Assembly: GCA_034436155.1 (NCBI GenBank)
Contig: DAOTVP010000038.1
Location: 1 to 64,000 of the forward strand
Direction: 5' to 3'
DNA length: 64,000 bases
Source: GCA-2794515 sp034436155
GTDB lineage: Bacteria; Chloroflexota; Anaerolineae; Aggregatilineales; Phototrophicaceae
This document shows, in pieces, positions 60,038 through 64,000 of the stretch (the stretch's first letter is position 1; every line of letters starts with the position of its first letter). Made by a program: the position numbers and the translations under genes. The notes under the pieces were generated by a model that saw only the letters and a program-made list of their open reading frames with translations, made no database searches and was not told the origin of the DNA.

Positions 60038-61385
60038 ATTTCAAGCCCGCCCGCCACCGTTCATCGGCATAATCTTGAGGGGTATCTACATCGCGCAAAA
60101 TGCTATCACTCTCCACAGGCACATAGTGAATATCATCCTCGTGTTTGCCGATGAAATCTCGAAGTGTATGTTTATCGTTCAACATCAAAATTTCGTGCCA
60201 ATAGCGCCTGCCGATTAAAATCGGATGCCCACGGCGCATTTGATAACTGGGCATGAGCAAATCAGCACCTTGTTCGGCATAATGCGATTGAATATCGTTC
60301 AGCACCCGCGCATTCAGGCGGGGTTGGTCGCCCAAGACGATGAGGCTGGCGGCAATTTCGCTCGGCATGGTGCGTAACCCTGTTTTGATAGACGACAACA
60401 TTTCGCCTGTGCGATAGGCGCGGTTGTATACGACATGCACATCATACGGCGCAAGTTGCGCCTTTACCTCGTTGGCAAAATGCCCCGTGATGACGGAGAT
60501 ATGGTCGATGCGGGCGCGGATGAGTTGGTCTACGATATGTTCGATGATGGTTTTCTCGTCCGCCCAAGGGAGCAATACTTTCGGTTGACCCATTCGACTG
60601 GATAACCCCGCCGCCAACACAATCGCCCCGATGGGACGCTGAATTTCGTAAACGGGTTCACTGCTACGCGCATTGCCGATGACTACACTCGATAAACGCG
60701 AATTCTTGAGCGCCAATTTTGCGATCAGACGGGCGCGTGATCGTCCATATTGGGTGGTATGCGTGCCGTTCAGATATGCCACCACCCGCGCCTTATTGGG
60801 GATGCCTTTCAAGCCAAGTGATTCATCGCGTAAAATTTGCGCCACCCACGCGGCGCGAATCGTCCCGCCCAACGGAAAGCCGTATCGCTCGGTGATGGCG
60901 TTGGCATTATACACATGCGCGTCATCCAGTGGCGAACCCAATGCCGATAGCGATACCATCGGCACGACCAGCGAAGTCTCTGGCGGAAAAATCGGCTCAT
61001 GCTCATATGGCGCTTTAATCGGCAATCCATCGGCTTCATCGGCTTCAATGAGCATCACATCGCTATCTGCCGCATCCATCAGGCGCACAATCCAACTCGG
61101 TTTTGCGCCGTAGGCTTCGCCTTTTTTGATGGCATCATATAAAAAGACGAATCCGTGTTCGGTTAGCGCATCCGAAATAGCGCGTTCCCCCGCATACGTC
61201 GACATAGCGCGTGGCATCAGCGCGAGTTTATCATTCGATAGGGTGGTGGTCGTGGTGGCTAACACACGCCACCCTTTGTTGGCGAGTTCATCACCTAGTC
61301 GCAATAGCGTAGCGGTTTTGCCCCCTGCGCCGATGAATGCTACCACATCCCCCCGCGAAATGTTGAATGCCTGATGTAATTGCAT
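60036..61385 (-). CDS. YqeC-MocA fusion (molybdenum hydroxylase maturation)
   Basis: 449 residues in two parts. Residues 1-215 are YqeC-like: VVAFIGAGGKTATLLRLGDEL P-loop, ATTTTTLSND and EADEADGLPIKAP. Residues 225-449 are a MocA-type nucleotidyltransferase: GAIVLAAGLSSRMGQPKVLLPW, TGHFANEV, YRTGEMLSSIKTGL, LGDQPRLN and the RRGHPILI motif. MocA adds CMP to molybdopterin; YqeC is linked to selenium-dependent molybdenum hydroxylases. The two are usually separate genes. It starts two bases after the Mo hydroxylase large-subunit gene, whose cofactor it probably finishes. Confidence 0.88.
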   Translation of the reverse strand: MQLHQAFNISRGDVVAFIGAGGKTATLLRLGDELANKGWRVLATTTTTLSNDKLALMPRAMSTYAGERAISDALTEHGFVFLYDAIKKGEAYGAKPSWIVRLMDAADSDVMLIEADEADGLPIKAPYEHEPIFPPETSLVVPMVSLSALGSPLDDAHVYNANAITERYGFPLGGTIRAAWVAQILRDESLGLKGIPNKARVVAYLNGTHTTQYGRSRARLIAKLALKNSRLSSVVIGNARSSEPVYEIQRPIGAIVLAAGLSSRMGQPKVLLPWADEKTIIEHIVDQLIRARIDHISVITGHFANEVKAQLAPYDVHVVYNRAYRTGEMLSSIKTGLRTMPSEIAASLIVLGDQPRLNARVLNDIQSHYAEQGADLLMPSYQMRRGHPILIGRRYWHEILMLNDKHTLRDFIGKHEDDIHYVPVESDSILRDVDTPQDYADERWRAGLK

Positions 61386-61387
61386 GT

Positions 61388-63613
61388 CTAAATGCCACCT
61401 ATACCACGCGCACGTAAGGCACGCACCACATAATCGGGCGTGAGCGGGATTTTATCCATCCAAACCCCTGTCGCATCATACATCGCCGCGGCAACCGCAG
61501 GGGCAATCGTCAGAAAGGGCATTTCTGCCACACCCCGCGCACCCCACGGACCGATGGGGTCGGGATATTCGAGCAGGACTGGCTTCACACGATGCGGTAT
61601 ATCCAACGCGGTGGGGATGAGATAGGTCGACAAATACGGATTTTTCAGCTTGCCATTCACCGAAATCAGATTTTCGAGGATAGCATAGCCTTGCGCTTGC
61701 ACCACTGCGCCTTCGACTTGTCCCAGAACGCCTTGTGGATTAATGATTTTGCCGACATCGTGCGAGGATACCACATCTAAAATATCAATTTGACCTGTCT
61801 CGATATCAACTTGAATTTCGACCGCTTGCGCTACATAGCCATACGCAAAATTCGGTTCACTTTTGCCCGTTTTCGGCTCGTACATGGTGGTAGGCGGTGG
61901 ACGATACATAAATTCCCCAATAGCGGGGCGTTCTTCGTTTTTCCATTTTTCCAGCGCGATTTGTGATGCCCCGCGCACGGCATTCCCCGCCATGAAGACG
62001 AGGCGCGATGCTGATGCACTGCCCGATGATTGAAAGCCACCTGTGTCGTGCGTTTTAAGCTGAATCCGTTCTATCGGCACGCCTGTCGCCTCTGCCGTCA
62101 TCTGCACAACGGCGGTATGTGCGCCCTGACCGACATCTGCGCCCGCCGCCCACACAACGACTTTTTCGATTTCACCAGAGCCGTGTAATTCGATTTTCGC
62201 CCAACTGTGTTCGGGGAAGCCGAAGGCATACCCGACATTCTTAAAACTACAGGCGATACCCACCCCGCGCCGAAAATGCGATGCGGGGGCAGGGGTACGG
62301 GGTCGTTTTATCCACCGTGAGCCGTTTTGTTCCCAAAAACTTTCTTTGGCGCACGCCTCTATCACTTGGGGCATACTCACGCCTTTGGGCAGGGGAGTGC
62401 TGACCGATAACACGCTCCCCTCTTGGATGCTGTTCATCAGCCGAAGCGAAACGGGGTCGATGCCCAATTCATCCGCCAGACGATTCATCATGCCTTCGGC
62501 GCAAAATGCCGCTTGTGGTGCGCCAAATCCGCGAAATGCGCCCGTGGGGATGTTGTTGGTATATACCCCGTAGGTATCCACCGAGACATGCGGGCATTCA
62601 TACGGACCCGTTATCATCAACCCTGCATTCGCCATGACTTTGGCGGATGTATAGGCATACGCGCCGACATCTCCAATCACACGGGCTTGAATGGCGGTGA
62701 TTTTGCCCTCACGGGTTGCGCCCCACTTCGCCCACATGCGAATCGGATGCCGTTTGTGATGATAATTGATGGATTCTTCCCTGCTCCAGATGATTTTAAT
62801 GGGCTTGCCCGTTTTCCATGTGGCGAGCGCCAATAAAATCTGCACCGACATATCTTCGCGCCCGCCAAATGCCCCGCCAATCGCGGGGTATATCACCCGA
62901 ACCTGGTCTTCGGGCAAATTGAGCGCGTGGGTGATTTGCCATAAATCTTCATGCACCCATTGCCCCGCCACCACAACCGTGATGCGCCCTTCATCATCGA
63001 GATACGATAACCCCGCTTCGGGTTGCAAGTAGGCATGTTCTTGATAACCCGTCTCGTAAAAACCTTCGATGATCACATCGGCATCCGCAAAACCCACCTC
63101 GATATCGCCTTTGCGAATCGGGTAATAACACAAGATGTTGTTGGGATTATCGGCATGGAGTTGGGGCGCATCATCGCGCATGGCGTGTTCCATATCGTAG
63201 ACGGGCGGTAAATCGGCATACTCGACTTCGATGAGATTCACCGCTTGGGTGGCTATCGCCTCAGTTTTTGCGACCACCACCGCGATATTATCTATATAAC
63301 AACGCACAATGTCGGCGTGTGGATTATTGCTCCCCACGCCACATAACACGGGTTGGTCTTTGCTGATGAGACCGTAGCTGTTGTTAGGGACATCGGCGGC
63401 GGTGAATACCGCCACCACACCGTCTAACGCCTGTGCTTTTTGGGTATCTACCCCTATGATGCGGGCATGTGACCGCGCACTCCACAAAATTTTCATGTAG
63501 AGTTGCCCGTCACGGTCGAGGTCGCCTGGGTAAGGCGTTTCGCCCGTGACCTTGCCCCGTGCATCAATGCGTTTAACCGTCTTGCCGATGATGAAAGATT
63601 GGTCTTTTGCCAT
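61388..63613 (-). CDS. xanthine dehydrogenase family molybdopterin-binding subunit
   Basis: 741-residue large subunit of a molybdenum hydroxylase. Family blocks: GKTVKRIDARGKVTGETPYPGDL start, IGGAFGGREDMSVQILLALATWKTGKPIKIIWSREES, GAFRGFGAPQAAFCAEGMMNRLADELG, DVGQGAHTAVVQMTAEATGV and the late GARGVAEMPFLTIAPAVAAAMYDATG with the catalytic Glu. The FAD and iron-sulfur subunits are not in the window and may lie beyond its end. YqeC-MocA downstream supports a hydroxylase that needs the cytosine dinucleotide cofactor, perhaps with selenium. Substrate unknown; xanthine or another N-heterocycle is likely. Confidence 0.92.
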   Translation of the reverse strand: MAKDQSFIIGKTVKRIDARGKVTGETPYPGDLDRDGQLYMKILWSARSHARIIGVDTQKAQALDGVVAVFTAADVPNNSYGLISKDQPVLCGVGSNNPHADIVRCYIDNIAVVVAKTEAIATQAVNLIEVEYADLPPVYDMEHAMRDDAPQLHADNPNNILCYYPIRKGDIEVGFADADVIIEGFYETGYQEHAYLQPEAGLSYLDDEGRITVVVAGQWVHEDLWQITHALNLPEDQVRVIYPAIGGAFGGREDMSVQILLALATWKTGKPIKIIWSREESINYHHKRHPIRMWAKWGATREGKITAIQARVIGDVGAYAYTSAKVMANAGLMITGPYECPHVSVDTYGVYTNNIPTGAFRGFGAPQAAFCAEGMMNRLADELGIDPVSLRLMNSIQEGSVLSVSTPLPKGVSMPQVIEACAKESFWEQNGSRWIKRPRTPAPASHFRRGVGIACSFKNVGYAFGFPEHSWAKIELHGSGEIEKVVVWAAGADVGQGAHTAVVQMTAEATGVPIERIQLKTHDTGGFQSSGSASASRLVFMAGNAVRGASQIALEKWKNEERPAIGEFMYRPPPTTMYEPKTGKSEPNFAYGYVAQAVEIQVDIETGQIDILDVVSSHDVGKIINPQGVLGQVEGAVVQAQGYAILENLISVNGKLKNPYLSTYLIPTALDIPHRVKPVLLEYPDPIGPWGARGVAEMPFLTIAPAVAAAMYDATGVWMDKIPLTPDYVVRALRARGIGGI

Positions 63614-63616
63614 AGG

Positions 63617-64000
63617 TTACTTTTTGGGATTTCCTAACTTTTGTTTGAGTTCCGCCGCCATTTTGCGATTCGCTTCTTGCTTGCGCCGTTTACGGGCGAG
63701 GTCTTCGGCTAATTTCGCCTCTTTTTCGCGTTGGAGTTCTTTTTCGCTGGTGAGTTTAGTCGGTTTGGGCGCGAACATGGCATAAATTGCCGCCATGAAT
63801 AACAAAATCACAACCGCCACCACCACGCCGACCACCAATTGCACCGTCTCGAAATTATCGGCGATGTCTTGGGCATTATTCGGCAAGATGTTGGTTTGCA
63901 AGGCTTCGGTTAAGGGTTTGGATAACACGAATCCAATACCCCCCGCCGCGGCGATTAAAAATAGACCGATGAGGGGCAAAAACGCATTTAACGGATTTTT
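63617..64000 (-). CDS. small membrane protein, 5' end outside window
   Basis: At least 128 codons, open to the window edge. Two hydrophobic segments (LPLIGLFLIAAAGGIGFVLS and LVVGVVVAVVILLFMAAIYAMFA) are followed by a highly charged cytoplasmic tail that looks helical (SEKELQREKEAKLAEDLARKRRKQEANRKMAAELKQKLG). No family recognised. It ends three bases before the molybdenum hydroxylase gene and is likely in the same transcript. The real start lies beyond 64000 or is the TTG at 63979. Confidence 0.7.
   Translation of the reverse strand, partial: KNPLNAFLPLIGLFLIAAAGGIGFVLSKPLTEALQTNILPNNAQDIADNFETVQLVVGVVVAVVILLFMAAIYAMFAPKPTKLTSEKELQREKEAKLAEDLARKRRKQEANRKMAAELKQKLGNPKK

Overview
This window looks like a chromosomal segment of a member of the Chloroflexota (Anaerolineae-like). 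That assignment is inference from gene content, not from a marker search. The gene set is housekeeping plus ABC transporters with signal-peptide or lipoprotein binding proteins, bacterial mevalonate-route genes (class II HMG-CoA reductase, archaeal-type HMG-CoA synthase, thiolase/DUF35), a CruF-type carotenoid operon, DUF4058 and SH3b proteins, and no lipid A or outer-membrane genes. No rRNA, CRISPR, phage or transposase gene is visible.

Layout. 0.2-4.1 kb: a sugar ABC importer operon (minus strand) behind a LacI-type operator. 4.3-9.9 kb: CBS-type family II pyrophosphatase, two DUF4058 paralogues flanking a guanylate-kinase-like gene and a YgfZ-like gene, then an FtsB/DivIC-like gene. 10.1-14.2 kb: membrane pyrophosphatase and a processive GT2 glycosyltransferase. 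14.2-21.1 kb: J-domain protein, histone-deacetylase-family enzyme and a tight carotenoid operon (tocopherol-cyclase-like, CruF, PlsY-like, GT2, CrtI). 22.2-26.5 kb: HMG-CoA reductase, HMG-CoA synthase, a thiolase homologue without its cysteine, and a split DUF35 partner. 26.7-27.8 kb: a UgpC/MsmK-type ATPase that may power the sugar importer. 28.0-30.3 kb: CinA broken by a frameshift, followed by coupled PyrF-like and PyrE-like genes that lack active-site residues. 30.4-33.8 kb: a peptide-type ABC importer. 33.9-40.5 kb: PrsW-like protein, an unknown secreted protein, a trypsin-like protein, TlyA and LepA. 40.5-56.8 kb: orphan MNT, DUF3179, serine-palmitoyltransferase-like enzyme, a 1636-residue RND protein, L,D-transpeptidase, SH3b, TPR, YigZ, an ATPase and a queuosine-precursor transporter. 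56.9-64 kb: gyrB, tRNA-Gly, L25, tRNA-Leu, and a molybdenum hydroxylase with a YqeC-MocA fusion.

Three signals stand out. First, about twenty hairpin elements sit only between genes. Their outer arms come in at least nine sequence versions, each matched by compensating changes on the other arm, and they often occur as head-to-head pairs. Second, an unusual number of intact reading frames keep a family fold signature but lose catalytic residues: thiolase, DUF35 zinc ribbon, CinA C-domain, PyrF, PyrE, PrsW and trypsin. Third, a second palindromic repeat, 111 bp long, is inserted in frame into the leader of the trypsin-like gene. All functional statements come from reading the sequence; no database search was run.
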